Source: Ascaphus truei (Eukaryota; Chordata; Amphibia; Anura; Ascaphidae). Taken from it: DNA of 64,000 nucleotides. The DNA lies in NCBI GenBank assembly GCA_036426205.1, contig WSYH01000212.1, forward strand, positions 62,001 to 126,000. Direction: 5' to 3'. The first letter of the stretch is position 1. Each line of letters opens with the position of its first letter. The translations under genes and the position numbers were made by a program. Positions 23,210-33,346 of this stretch are shown piece by piece. The notes beneath the pieces were generated by a model that had not been told where the DNA came from, did not search any database, and was given only the letters and a program-made list of their open reading frames with translations.

Positions 23210-23822
23210 TGTTGGCGGACGCTCACAGAGGTATGCAAGGGAGACTGGTTATGGTGAAATTAAATAAGGCTTTTATTGCGCCTGTTTCCTTAACATCACG
23301 AAACCATCCAAACAAGGGGTAAACAACGCTTCTATTCACTTGGGAGTATTTCTAGTGAAAGACTATGCAATCCACAACTCCCTTTAGATAAGCATGTCTC
23401 CCAGCCCCAAACATATAGCATGAAATGAACAGATATAAAAAGTCTTATAAATGAAAGTCTTATCTGTTGGCTGGGCTGCTGTAGGGGAAGCTTCTCTGCT
23501 CTCTTGGAACTGCACTCTTGTGTGCACAGGAAATGTCAGGCTCCAGGTTAGAATCTTGTCCCCTTTGTCTTGTGGTCAGCTTGTCGCTCAAGACATCTGT
23601 CCTTCCTTGGTTCAACCCAGTTGTGGACTAAGGAATCTCTGCTCTGTCTCCAAGTTCAGCTCAGGTGTAAGCTAAGGAGTCTCACTTCCTGTCTCAAAAA
23701 GACAGGCTTTTCTAAGCAATCTAATCAGGCAGGTGTGTTTGTTAATTGACTACCAGCAGTTAACCACCACACTGCTGGATTAAAGGCACATTACCTACAC
23801 AGGGATAACTCCCCTGTTACAT
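23210..23822 (-). repeat. 3' LTR of the coiled-coil element
   Basis: This copy is 613 bp. It matches the other LTR over its left part (to about 23,372) and its right part (from about 23,520). It contains about 145 bp (23,375-23,520) missing from the right LTR. On the minus strand it is the downstream LTR. A purine-rich tract lies just upstream of it. Confidence 0.85.
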
Positions 23823-24083
23823 ACCTCCCCTGTTTGTGGGAAGCTCGGTCTTGCCACGGCCCAAACCCATCCTTCCACTCTCATTCTAGATATCTCTGTG
23901 ACTTGAATGAGAGTGGATGGAGGAAGAGAACCCTCAGTTCCNNNNNATAACTCCCCTGTTACATACCTCCCCTGTTTGTGGGAAGCTCGGTCTTGCCACG
24001 GCCCAAACCCATCCTTCCACTCTCATTCTAGATATCTCTGTGACTTGAATGAGAGTGGATGGAGGAAGAGAACCCTCAGTTCC
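23806..24083. other. Assembly gap with duplicated flanks
   Basis: A run of five N at 23,942-23,946 is preceded and followed by the same sequence of about 136 bp (ATAACTCCCCTGTTACATAC onward to CCTCAGTTCC). This is the usual mark of two contigs joined without collapsing their overlap. The true element is probably about 140 bp shorter here. Confidence 0.85.
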
Positions 24084-24224
24084 TCTGGGATTGGAGCCCT
24101 TTCTCCAGTTTATTTGTGTCTCCTCATGAAGGTGCTTGAGATCAGCACTCTTCAGTCGCTGGAGGGGGACTTTTTCAAAGTATAGTCTTTTTGCTATGTG
24201 CGCGGTCATGAGATTTCCCTCGCG

Positions 24225-26599
24225 TCAGGTACTCGTCTTATTGTAGGCAGACTGTATGGCAGTAGTTGCAGAGCGTTTAAAAACAGCCCTTTGAGTTTTC
24301 TGCTCTTGAAGCTGTCTCTCTGCTCTTTTCCCACTCAATGGGGTTGCTAGTTCAGCCTCTTTGGGATTAAGTTGTAATTCCACACCCACTTCCAGAGAAT
24401 GTTCCATCTTTTCAGCTTCATCAGCTAAAGATTCTTCTGGTTTTGATTCAGCACGTGTACCTTCTTTTATTGCCTGTTGGGTGGCTGAAGATTTTGCTAG
24501 TGCTTGTTTAGGTGGTTCAATTTTTGCAACCTTGTCTTTTAGACGAGCGGTATTCCCAGCTCTCACTGTACCCTTGTCTTCATGGGTTTTTGTGGCTGTG
24601 GGACACTGATGCTTAGTCAGGGTCAATATTTGTCCTTGTAGAACTTTCATCTCATCCGCGAGAGATCCCTGTTTTTTGAGTGCGACTTGCAAGTCTCTTC
24701 TCAGGGCATTTATCTGCACGCTTTGCTTTCTCTGAGCTTGCTTCCACATTTTTATTGCATTGTGAAGCACTATGATTTTTTTTGCTCGGGCCACAGTTAC
24801 TTGTTTTAGTTACTGGACCTTCTTGTGCTCCCTTTTGTACTGGGTCACCTGGATTCTAAGCTTGGCATCTAAGCTTGGTGATGCTCAGGGAAGTCTTCAG
24901 TTTCTCATGCTTCTTTGCGGGGACATACTGGGTAATCAGACGTTCCTGTAGCACTTGAATTTCTTTAACAGCCTGCAGATTGTCTTCCTGCAGAGTTCGC
25001 TGCTTCTCCTCGGCCTTCTCGAGGTGCGTACGCAGATCTTGCAGTTGGTTCTGCAGTCGGTGCTCTGCTTCAAACTTCTCACCTTCTAAAAGTCTATTTA
25101 TTTCTTTAAGCTCGTGCAGCTTTTCATTCTTTTCCTTGACGTCGTTTGTCAAATGAAAATTTTCTTCTTTGAGTTTTAAGTTTTTTCATTTTAATCTTAA
25201 ATTTTCTCCTTTTTCAGTCTCTGTACTATTCAGGGCCTCCTTGCAGTCCTCCTTCCATTTACGCACATCTGCTTTGAGAATGACAGTCTCCTGGCGTGAG
25301 ACTTCTTTCTCTAGGTTGAGGGTCTGAAGCTCCTTCTGAGAGACTTGGAGATCTGTATTAAGATTGACAATCATTTCTTTAGAAATGTCCAGCTCCTCAG
25401 TGAGACTGTGTAGTTCCTTTCTGGAAACTTCCAGGTCTGTGCGACAGCTGTTGGTCTCATGATGTGAGGCATCCTGTGCTCTGCGGAGTGTATGAACCTC
25501 TTTCTGAGATACGTCTATGTCTGTCCGGACACTGTTGACCTCCTGTTGTGAGGCATTCAGCTCTCTGCGAAGAGTGTGAACCTCTTGCTGGAAGACTGCC
25601 ATCTGCTTCAGTGCCTCCTCATATTTCTGCTTCAGCTTAGCCATCATTATATCAGATTGGCTCTGCTTTTCATCCATAGCGGAAATAGTAGCATTTGCAG
25701 TATCTAGCTCAGTCTTGAGATCGTCAAATTCTGTCCTGGCCAAAGAGTACATTGTGAGCACATCTTTCTGTAGCTTCACGTTATTATCCAGGAGCCGATC
25801 ACAGTCACGCCTGGCATTTTTCAGGGCATCCTAATGGCTGGTCAAGGGATCGACACTCACTGGTTCCGGCTCAGCTTCCCTGGGATGGTTGGTTGAGGGT
25901 TCCTCACTATTGGCACTGGACAGACACTTCTTTAGGGTACACGACTTCTGCCTTGGGCCCTCTGGATATTCGGTTAACCGCGGGACGAATTCTCCATTTT
26001 CTCTAGGCTGCAGGGCATCTCGGTCCCCCTTTTTCTCCACAGGATCTGCGGACGTGTCTGTTCCTTCCACGGTAAATGAAGAACCGCTTTTCTTTTTTCG
26101 CCTTTTTTGTTTTGGATGACACCGTCCCCACAGGGATACTGGGGTCTCCATCTTCATTCAAAATGTTAGCAGCGTCACTGGATCCACCTGGCTTTTCTTG
26201 CAACTGTAACAGCTGACGGAAATATTCGGTGATCTACTGCTCCCGCTCTTTCTCCTGCCGATCATATTTGTCATCATAGGGAGCGGTCTTTCCGGTTCGT
26301 ACCGAGTTCAGGCACCCCCACCATTCTTGGGGTGTTTTGTGGTTGTGACACAGTTTGGGTTCCCTATAAGAGATGTCTTCCTCCTCATCGGACTGGAAGG
26401 GCCACTATTCCGTGGGGTAGAGTTCATTACAGGAATGCTTCCTCTTGTCCTCCATTTTGGGGCTATCAGGTGTAATTTTCTTCCTGACCTCAGGAGGCGC
26501 TATTGCAGCTGTTGCCACTGTATTTGCTAGAACCCCCAATTGTGGTAGTCCTACAGGTGGGCCTATTTTGTTTGTAGAGGTCGTAGTTCTCACAGGCAT
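24225..26599 (-). pseudogene. Long coiled-coil protein gene inside LTR element, decayed
   Basis: A single ancestral frame of about 790 codons runs from ATG at 26,599 to a stop at 24,225. It is interrupted by three in-frame TAG, one TGA, one TAA and a frameshift next to a 13-bp duplication (AAGCTTAGA repeated near 24,875). The N-terminus (about residues 1-65) is proline/threonine-rich. It is followed by an acidic part with KTPQEWWGCLNSVRTGK and a lysine-rich tract (SKTKKAKKEKR). From about residue 255 the protein is almost pure coiled coil, including seven tandem 14-residue units (about 25,600-25,260). The C-terminus is Lys/Glu/Ala-rich. I do not recognise the family. It could be a structural (gag-like) protein of the element or a captured cellular coiled-coil gene. 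Confidence 0.7.
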
Positions 26600-27538
26600 T
26601 TTTGTAGACTTTTTTTTTTCTCCTGGGTAAGTTTACAATATCAGCAGTACTGTGCACACATTGTCCCTCATCAGGTATACAGGATGTGCAGTTGCTAGCT
26701 AAAAAAATGTCTATTTGCTTTACACCATTTACTTGCTAGGTATTTCTCATTAGGTATGCTGGATGAGCAGTTGCTAGGTAAAAACTTCTGTTTGCTTTAC
26801 ACCATTTACTTGCTAGGTACAATCTCTCTGCTTCAGCCAAATAATGTGATTTTCTGCTTGAGTTCAGTCTCAACTTTGGGTATTATGATATTCACTCTTC
26901 ACACTTTGGGATACCTTTTACACAGCTCAGCAATTCCTTTTTTTTTTTCTTTTTTTTTTTTTAGTAGGCAATTTTACCCTTAGCACTTGTTTACTGAAAA
27001 TTCCCCTGCTTCAGCACTGTCTTGCATCAATTTTCATATTTTTCTGCATATACTCCATTCACAACTGGTAGTCTTATGCAGTGTGGCAGCCTCTACTTGC
27101 AGAATAAGTACCGCTCGTGGGTCACCATCTTTTTCACCTGCTTCAGCTAAACATTTGAAAACAACAAACGCCTATCCCTTTAAGGGCTAACTCACTTCTT
27201 GAACCCTGACTATGGCTGGAAGGCAAACCCCCTATTTCAATGACCATATTACACTTTATTGTGATAGGCAAATAAGGTTTACCTGATTCAGCAGTCTCTC
27301 TCTCTCTCCTCTTGGGATTGGGGAAAAGAGTCCATCTGTGGTTTTGTAAGTTTCAGTGCAGGTTAGATTTCCTGCCTGGGTGTGTATCACTTTAATTCTG
27401 GTCTCTGCTGCATGAGATTTTTTTTGTTTATGTTGCTCAGACTGTTTGTAGACAAAAAAGCACAAAAATTCTTTTCACAGCCAGCTCCTTTCCCTTCTAA
27501 CTTCAAAGACCACCTCTCGTCCCACTTCGGACACCATA
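26600..27538 (-). other. 5' untranslated interior of the LTR element with primer site
   Basis: No coding region is seen. The tRNA-Leu-like primer-binding site is the complement of 27,520-27,536. Two imperfect copies of a GGTATRCWGGATG..CAGTTGCTAG unit with TTTGCTTTACACC lie at about 26,675-26,740 and 26,752-26,815. A T-rich tract is at 26,939-26,962. Confidence 0.6.
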
Positions 27539-28006
27539 TGTAGGCGGACGCTCACAGAGGTTTGCAAGGGAGACTGGTTATGGTGAAATTAAATAAGGCT
27601 TTTATTGCGCCTGTTTCCTTAACATCAGGAAACCATCCAAACAAGGGGTAAACAAAGCTTCTATTCACTTGGGAGTATTTCTAGTGAAATACTATGCAAG
27701 CCTTGTGTGCACAGGAAATGTCAGGCTCCAGGTTAGAATCTTGTCCCCTTTGTCTTGTGGTCAGCTTGTCGCTCAAGACATCTGTCCTTACTTGGTTCAG
27801 CCCAGTTGTGGACTAAGGAATCTCTGCTCTGTCTCCAAGTTCAGCTCAGGTGTGAGCTAAGGAGTCTCTCTTCCTGTCTCAAAAGACAGGCTTTTCTAAG
27901 CAATCTAATCAGGCAGGTGGTGTTTGTTAATTGACTACCAGCAGTTAACCACCACACTGCTGGATTAGAGGCACATTACCTGAACAGGGATAATTCCCCT
28001 GTTACA
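27539..28006 (-). repeat. 5' LTR of the coiled-coil element
   Basis: This copy is 468 bp, with TG..CA termini. It lies next to the primer-binding site, so it is the upstream LTR for minus-strand transcription. It lacks the 145-bp segment present in the other LTR. The shared parts differ at only a few positions by eye, suggesting a fairly recent insertion. Confidence 0.85.
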
Positions 28007-28350
28007 GGGCCATTATCTTGGGAAGTAGAGGATCCCGACGCTGAAATCAATGTGATTCAGCTCAGGAAGCCCCCTGCTTCTGCACAATAGTTTTAAAATG
28101 AATACATTGGAACTGTCTCCATGCAGCTCTTATAGGCTGGAGTTTCAATCAGTTGTCGATCACTAGGATTTATAGCGCGATAGCACTTAGAGAAAAAAAC
28201 AAGTTGTTCGATGGTGCATTTTTTATCGAACTTTTAAAAACTTGGATTTTTTCTTGGTGAGCAAAATTAGCAAAAAGGGAACATTATAAAAGGAATGCTA
28301 TACAGTAATAGCAAAAAATTATTAGAAAATAAAATATAGGACCTTTTTAG
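28007..28350. other. No gene seen
   Basis: The first bases are the target duplication and the continuation of the pre-insertion locus. No coding region or recognisable repeat is visible up to the CR1 fragment. Confidence 0.5.
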
Positions 28351-28354
28351 TGTG

Positions 28355-28632
28355 AGATGGGAAGCCAAATTATTAGAGATAAGGAAAAAGCAGAGTTATT
28401 AAACAAATTATTTGCCTCTGTATTTACTAAGGAATAATCAATTACAAAATAGTGCCACAGGAGTATGCCCTACCTCTATATTTACGAACAATTGGTTAAC
28501 TGAGGAAGAAGTGCATAGGCGGCTTGATAAAATGAAAGTAAAAAAGCACCTGGCTCCCGATGGCATGCACCCAAGAGATCTTAACGATTTAAGTTCAGTA
28601 ATAGCCACATCATTGCATGTAATATTCATGGG
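28355..28632 (+). pseudogene. CR1-type LINE reverse transcriptase fragment
   Basis: Two frames together show the N-terminal reverse-transcriptase region of CR1/L2-group LINEs. These are KAELLNKLFASVFTKE (28,385-28,435) and then TEEEVHRRLDKMKVKK with APDGMHPRDL (28,500-28,590), equivalent to the KSPGPDGIHPRVL block. It ends abruptly at the next repeat. It is short, frameshifted and non-functional. Confidence 0.75.
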
Positions 28633-29136
28633 GGTTATGCACTAAGCTCCGTGCTTTTGCGTCCGGCTGGGAAAAAAAAACATGTCTGATAAAAAGTGAA
28701 GCCAGAGACGCGATTCACTAAGGCCTTGAGCCCATTTTTTATCGTACGTGCTCAAAACAGTCACATCGTACCTGTTGGTTTTTTCCCCCTGCTAGCATTC
28801 TTAAACTTTACGTACGGTAGCTGATAGAAAAAAAAGCCGTATGTAACATTTGCATGGAGATTTGTCATCTCCATGCAAGGCTGTTACAGGCGATCGTACA
28901 CAAAATAAAATCATTTTAATAATAGTGTACATGAGCAGGGGGTCTCCGGAGCTGAACCGCATTGGTTTCAGGTTCGGGGACCCCCTACTCTTAGGAGATA
29001 CAGGCCCTGGACCTGAAACCAATGCGGTTCCGCTCCGGGACCCCTACAACTCTTCACTACTGTCAAAACAACACATATCAATAAACAATAATCCTTACCT
29101 TAGCGGAATGACGCTAAGGTAATGAAGCTGCATTTA
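28633..29136. mobile_element. Hairpin-rich non-autonomous repeat
   Basis: The segment begins GGGGGTTATGCACTAAG. It contains a perfect 20-bp inverted repeat GAACCGCATTGGTTTCAGGT (28,954-28,973) with its complement at 29,011-29,030, and a palindrome GCATGGAGATTTGTCATCTC at about 28,853. It ends with the hairpin TTACCTTAGCG..CGCTAAGGTAA (29,095-29,122). The same terminal hairpin recurs at 58,119-58,150. No coding capacity is seen. Confidence 0.55.
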
Positions 29137-30145
29137 TTGTATTGTATTGTTTGTCTTTATTTATATAGCACCATAAATATACATAGCGCTTCACAGTGGT
29201 AATACATGTTGTAATCATATAAATAACAAATAATATAAATAACTGGTCATGGGAATAAGTGCTTCAGACACACTGTAAGAATAACGTTAAGGAAGAGGAG
29301 TCCCTGCTCCGAGGAGCTTACAATCTAATTGGTAGGTAGGGGAACGTATAGAGACAGTCGAAGGGAATTCTAGTAAGTGCGTCTGCAGGGGGCCAAGCTT
29401 TATGTATCATGTGTCCAGGATTATCCACAGTGCTATTCATATGATTCTTTCTGCAAATGTGTCTTAACGTGGGTCTTAAAGGTGGATAGAGAGGGTGCTA
29501 GTCGGGTATTGAGGGGAATGGCATTCCAGAGGTGCGGGGCAGAAAGTGAGAAAGGTTTAAGGCGGTAGAGGGCTTTAGATACAAAGGGGGTAGAAAGAAG
29601 ACATCCTTGAGAAGAACGTAAGAGTTGGGATGGTGCATAGCTAGAAATTAGGGCTTAGATGTAAGGAGGGGCAGAAGAGTATAAAGCTTTAAAAGTGAGG
29701 AGGAGAATTGAGTGTAAGATGCGGGAATCGATCGGAAGCCAGGAGAGGGATTTCAGGAGGGGAGAAGCAGAGACAGATTTAGGAAAAAGTAGAGTGATTC
29801 TGGCAGCAGCGTTTAGGATAGATTGTAGGGGAGACAGGTAAGAGGCAGGGAGGCCAGACAGCAGGAGGTTACAGTAATCGAGACAGAGGAGAGAATGAGG
29901 GCCTGATTCAGAGTTTTAGCAGTCGAGTAAAAGAGGAAAGGGCGTATCTTTGTGATATTGCGGAGGATAAAGCAACAAGTTTTAGAAACGTTTTGAATGT
30001 GAGGGGAGAATGTGAGAGAGGAATCGAGTGTGACCCCTAGGCAGCGTGCTTGGGCTACTGGGTGAATGATAGCATTTCCGACAGTGATGTGGAAGGAGGT
30101 AGTAGGGCCAGGTTTGGGAGGAAGTATGAGGAGCTCTGTTTTTGC

Positions 30146-30186
<41 letters not shown>
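29137..30186 (-). mobile_element. 3' end of an L2/Rex-group LINE
   Basis: The 3' tail is an ATTGT repeat at about 29,137-29,150. The 3' untranslated region has the complement of TTAGATTGTAAGCTCC (about 29,307) and TATATAGCACCATAAATATA (29,162). The C-terminal reverse-transcriptase frame reads KTELLILPPKPGPT, ARCLGVTLDSSLTFSPHIQN and RNITKIRPFL (30,135-29,930). Upstream it is cut off at a (GA)n repeat, where gypsy sequence begins. The fragment has no catalytic box and is inactive. Confidence 0.75.
30145..30186. repeat. (GA)n microsatellite
   Basis: About 19 GA units sit exactly at the junction between the L2/Rex-group LINE fragment and the gypsy fragment. Its frames give meaningless SLSL or RERE strings. 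Confidence 0.9.
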
Positions 30187-30189
<3 letters not shown>

Positions 30190-30373
30190 TACAACTAGAC
30201 TTTTGGTGGGTCACGACGGTAACAGGGATGAGGTCGACAGGACAATCATATGGAAGATGAGGGGGAAGAACCACAGCTTGTACCTTTTTGAAAACATCAA
30301 TGTACTCATGGTACACTACAGGCAGGGTCGATAGATTGGTGGAAACTGAGTCCAGACCGGCAAGTACAGCCAC
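30187..30373 (-). pseudogene. Gypsy reverse transcriptase, N-terminal scrap
   Basis: The frame reads LPVVYHEYIDVFKKVQ and LPPHLPYDCPVDLIP, the conserved linker that precedes the reverse-transcriptase domain in Ty3/gypsy polyproteins. The catalytic core is absent because the (GA)n repeat and a LINE fragment follow. Confidence 0.75.
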
Positions 30374-30463
30374 GGGATACCCTGCGGGAACGTCATCTGC
30401 GGACGAGGGCCACTGGAGAGGCAGAGTGCTGGACCAATCAATGCGCGGATTGTGGAGTTGAAC

Positions 30464-30908
30464 CTAAGGCAATCCTAGAATAATTTGCACAGTAGGAGAT
30501 TGAAAAACATCTAAGATGATTACCTCCTTATGTCCATCAGCCAGAGTCAAGGTAAGAGGAATAGACTCAGAAATGAAGAATGCCGGCTGGAGGGGTCGTC
30601 CATCGATGGCCTCAAGGCCAACAGGGCTCTTCCTTCTGACCATGGGAATGTGATTCTCAAATGCGAACCTCTGGTCCATGGAAGTTGCCGCGCGCTCTGG
30701 AATCAAGGAAAGCTTCAACCTTTACGCAAAGGTTTGGACCCTCCAACGTGGCTGGAAGCATAAACTTCTTTGGGGGAACTTCGGAAGAAGAGGGGCAAGG
30801 AGAGACAGTACCCAGTTGAAGCCCCTCTACCTCTACTGGGTGTGACCGTTTCCCGGTTTCAAGGGACAGCTCTGGAGACGATGTTCCGATGAGGCACAGT
30901 AGAAACAA
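30464..30908 (-). pseudogene. Gypsy zinc knuckle and retropepsin-like protease, broken
   Basis: At about 30,912-30,865 the minus strand encodes CFYCASSEHRLQSC, a CCHC (C-x2-C-x4-H-x4-C) knuckle. Then VEAFLDSRARGNF replaces the usual DSGA active site, a Gly to Arg change that should inactivate the aspartic protease. EAIDGRPL and ILGLP follow in another frame, as expected for the end of the protease. The order fits Ty3/gypsy gag-pol. Confidence 0.7.
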
Positions 30909-30964
30909 ATCTTGTTCTGGCGGCGCCGTGCCCTCTCGGTTGCCTGGAGTTGCTGACTCCCGAC

Positions 30965-31491
30965 CTACATAGTTTCCGACCCCTCCAGGGCCAGGAGAGG
31001 AGTAGTGGGCGGCCTGTGAGAAACAAGTGAGAGAGAAGAACGGGAACAGTGTCTTTCGTGCCGTTGTTCCTGTGTACGCTGATCCATGCGTACAATTAGA
31101 GTGATTAACTCTTCCAGGGGCAAAGACCGGGTATGGGTCGCAAGATCGTCTTTCAATGTATCTGAGAGTCCGTGCCAGTACGCGGCAAAGAGGGCCTCAT
31201 CATTCCACTCTACTTCAGCGGCCAGCGTACGTAACTCAATGGCGTATTTGGCAGCTGCTCTTCGGCCCTGAGAAATATGAAAAAGGAGAAGGCGGCTGTA
31301 TCACGCCGTACGGGAGTATCAAAGACAAGTTGAAACGCGCGTCTGAACAATGGATAATCTTGCGTTACTTCACATTTGCGCTCCCATAGGTGAGAGGCCC
31401 AAGCGAGAGCGTCCCCGGTGAGGAGAGCGTATATATATGCAATCTTAGTACGACCAGTTGGAAACAGGTAGGGGGACATCTCAAACTGCAC
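30965..31491 (-). pseudogene. Gypsy gag (capsid-like) region, frameshifted
   Basis: KIAYIYALLTGDALAWASHLWE and FRRAFQLVFD (31,440-31,330) match the retrotransposon gag pattern. The following frames carry ALFAAYWHGLSDTLKDDL and ELITLIVRMDQRTQE (31,200-31,060), which belong to the C-terminal capsid-like part. Frames switch near 31,290 and 31,200. The product would package element RNA. Confidence 0.7.
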
Positions 31492-32374
31492 CTCACATTT
31501 GTTTTAGAAACCGCGGCAGGCGCGGGGGTCCCCATCATAGCGGTTCGGAGAGGGAATCCGTGGGCCAGAACTGGCGTAGGTAGTAGCCACTTGTGGCGTA
31601 GAAGCCATGGAACCCTCCTGAAGGGAAAAGGTAGCCAATTGCTGGGAGAGAGTGGACAGCTGATTGCTAACGAATTGTAAGGCCTCAATGGAAATATTGG
31701 ACCCACCTCAGGGGGGTCTGCGTTTCTTGGGCTCTGCATAATGTCATGTCTGTATGCCCGCAGACCTGGCAGGACCCCAGTACTGAGGTAGGAACGGTAT
31801 GACACCACACACCCACAGCAGTGGGAGCAAGCTCGGAGTGTGGTATAGCGATTGCTGGGCCTGTAGGAAGAGAGTTGTTGTTATACTTGCAACGCTTGGG
31901 GGTGTCCGTGAGAATAGTCGTGCCCGTATGCCAATGTCCAGGAGTAGAGAGAGTAGAATTGTCAGTGTACAAGCCAGGTCCTAGGAAGCCACAGGTAGAC
32001 GTAGTGAAGGGCGTAGCAAGGTTCAGAGGGGTACAAGAGAGCAGAGTAGTCCAGGACAAGCAGGAGTCAGGAGCCAGGGAAAACTAGTGCATACAGGAAC
32101 AGGGAAACAGTAAGGACATAGAGGGAGCACCGCATAGGTCAGGTACACACACGGAAACAGGAACTATGCAGAGCGAGGAAGAAGTGGACAGACAGGGATT
32201 ATAAAGGAAGGTGCATCAATGACAGAGAGGGGAGGAGTAGAGAGATACGTGGGTCTATTTTTATCTGGTTTGAAACTGATTGGCCGGTGAGGCCGGCCAA
32301 TTCAGTTAAACAGCAATTCTACTTGTTGCCAAGTAGAACAAAAGATAAACCAGTCAAACAAAAATTAAATGAAC

Positions 32375-33130
32375 TCAACAAGTGCACTGATGAAGTGCAC
32401 TTAAAACAGAAGGGTTAAATATAAAGAACCCTTGATGGGGGATACCGAGCAAAGCACCCCGCCTAACGCCCACTGGGAGGCAAACTCTGAAACCGTCCCA
32501 GTAGACTTGGCGTACGAGTACTCTGCCCGAATACGGGAGTGCACCAGTGCCCGAAACATGGCCACGATGTTTGTTGGGACCTCCCCCCTCCAAACACTGC
32601 TTCCTGGTTTTACAAATGGCTACCTTAGCCAATGCCAGGAGCAGGCTGACCAGGAGATCCCTAGGCTTATTGTACCGGGACACTGGGCACCCAAAAATAA
32701 AAAGATGAGGGGAGAAGTGTAGCCAGAACCACAGGAGAAGGCTCCTCAAGAAAGAAAAGAGGGGCTGCAGTCTGGCGCAACTCGAATAAATGTGATACAC
32801 GGACTCCCACTCGCCACAGAAGGGACAGGTGGTGGGGGAGTCCGTGAAGTGTGCCAAGTATTCTCCTGTGCTCAGTGCACCGTGGAGGACCCTCCAACTC
32901 AAATCACCGGCGGGACGGGGAACCAAGGATGAATAGAGTTCCCTCCACTGGGGTCTCTCACCCTCATTCGCAGGGAATACCCGCCTCCAGACAGTATCTG
33001 GGCGGGTGACAAGGGCGAGGTAATGCACTATATGGAGCACTAGAGAATACAGGTCTTTCCTCGGCATGCCGCGGAAACATGCCGTGGACATATCCACCAA
33101 CCTCTGCCCTAACCCAGTCTCGCCGCTCAA
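32375..33130 (-). pseudogene. LINE ORF2 C-terminal part
   Basis: This frame holds the ORF2 C-terminus and the natural stop. The segment CPFCGEWESVYHIYSSC is a C-x2-C..H..C motif found near the C-terminus of L1/Tx1-type ORF2 proteins. The frame overlaps 33,332-32,964, so a frameshift lies between them. Confidence 0.75.
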
Positions 33131-33346
33131 AGTCCAGGAGATCCCCGACTCTGGTCATCTGTGCCAGGATTAGCCGGCGGCAAATAGAGGGTGAATCCAA
33201 CATCCGAGCCCCCACTGCCGGATTATACAGCAGTGGCTCGGCGAGGAAATCAACCCCCACCGCCTGTTCCTTCCTGGTCGCAGAGACCAGTTTCCAGGCC
33301 TTAAGTAAGTCCCGATAGTATGCCGGCAGCACCGAGAGGTCTCTAC

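Larger units (their letters stand above)
23210..28006 (-). mobile_element. Non-autonomous LTR retrotransposon carrying a coiled-coil gene
   Basis: LTR-like direct repeats flank an interior of 3.7 kb. The 5-bp duplication GGGCC lies at 23,205-23,209 and 28,007-28,011. On the minus strand the LTR begins TGTAACAGGGGA and ends CCGCCTACA or CCGCCAACA, obeying the TG..CA rule. Two bases inside the 5' LTR (right side) lies TGGTGTCCGAAGTGGGA, close to the 3' end complement of a tRNA-Leu. Beside the left LTR is a purine-rich AGGGGAGGTA. No protease, reverse transcriptase, RNase H or integrase motif is visible on either strand. The only coding trace is a coiled-coil protein (26,599-24,225). It would need another element's enzymes. 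Confidence 0.85.
30187..32260 (-). mobile_element. 5' half of a Ty3/gypsy LTR retrotransposon
   Basis: On the minus strand the order is a GC-rich leader (about 32,260-31,760), a gag-like region, a CCHC zinc knuckle, protease, and the first part of reverse transcriptase. The sequence then stops at the (GA)n junction. The rest of pol and the 3' LTR are missing. A 5' LTR may be included in 32,060-32,300, but I found no partner repeat to prove it. Several frameshifts are present. Confidence 0.7.

Noticed and set aside
24225..26599. Stop-codon recoding in the coiled-coil gene
   Set aside because: Three of the in-frame stops are TAG, but a TGA, a TAA and a frameshift also occur, so ordinary decay is simpler.
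31390..32087. Plus-strand frames opposite the gypsy region
   Set aside because: The minus strand carries the gag and leader motifs; the plus frames are shadows.
32383..32405. Palindrome AAGTGCAC..GTGCACTT as a terminator or ribozyme
   Set aside because: It lies within the last codons of the LINE ORF2 and contains only a TGATGA loop; no further hammerhead parts are present.
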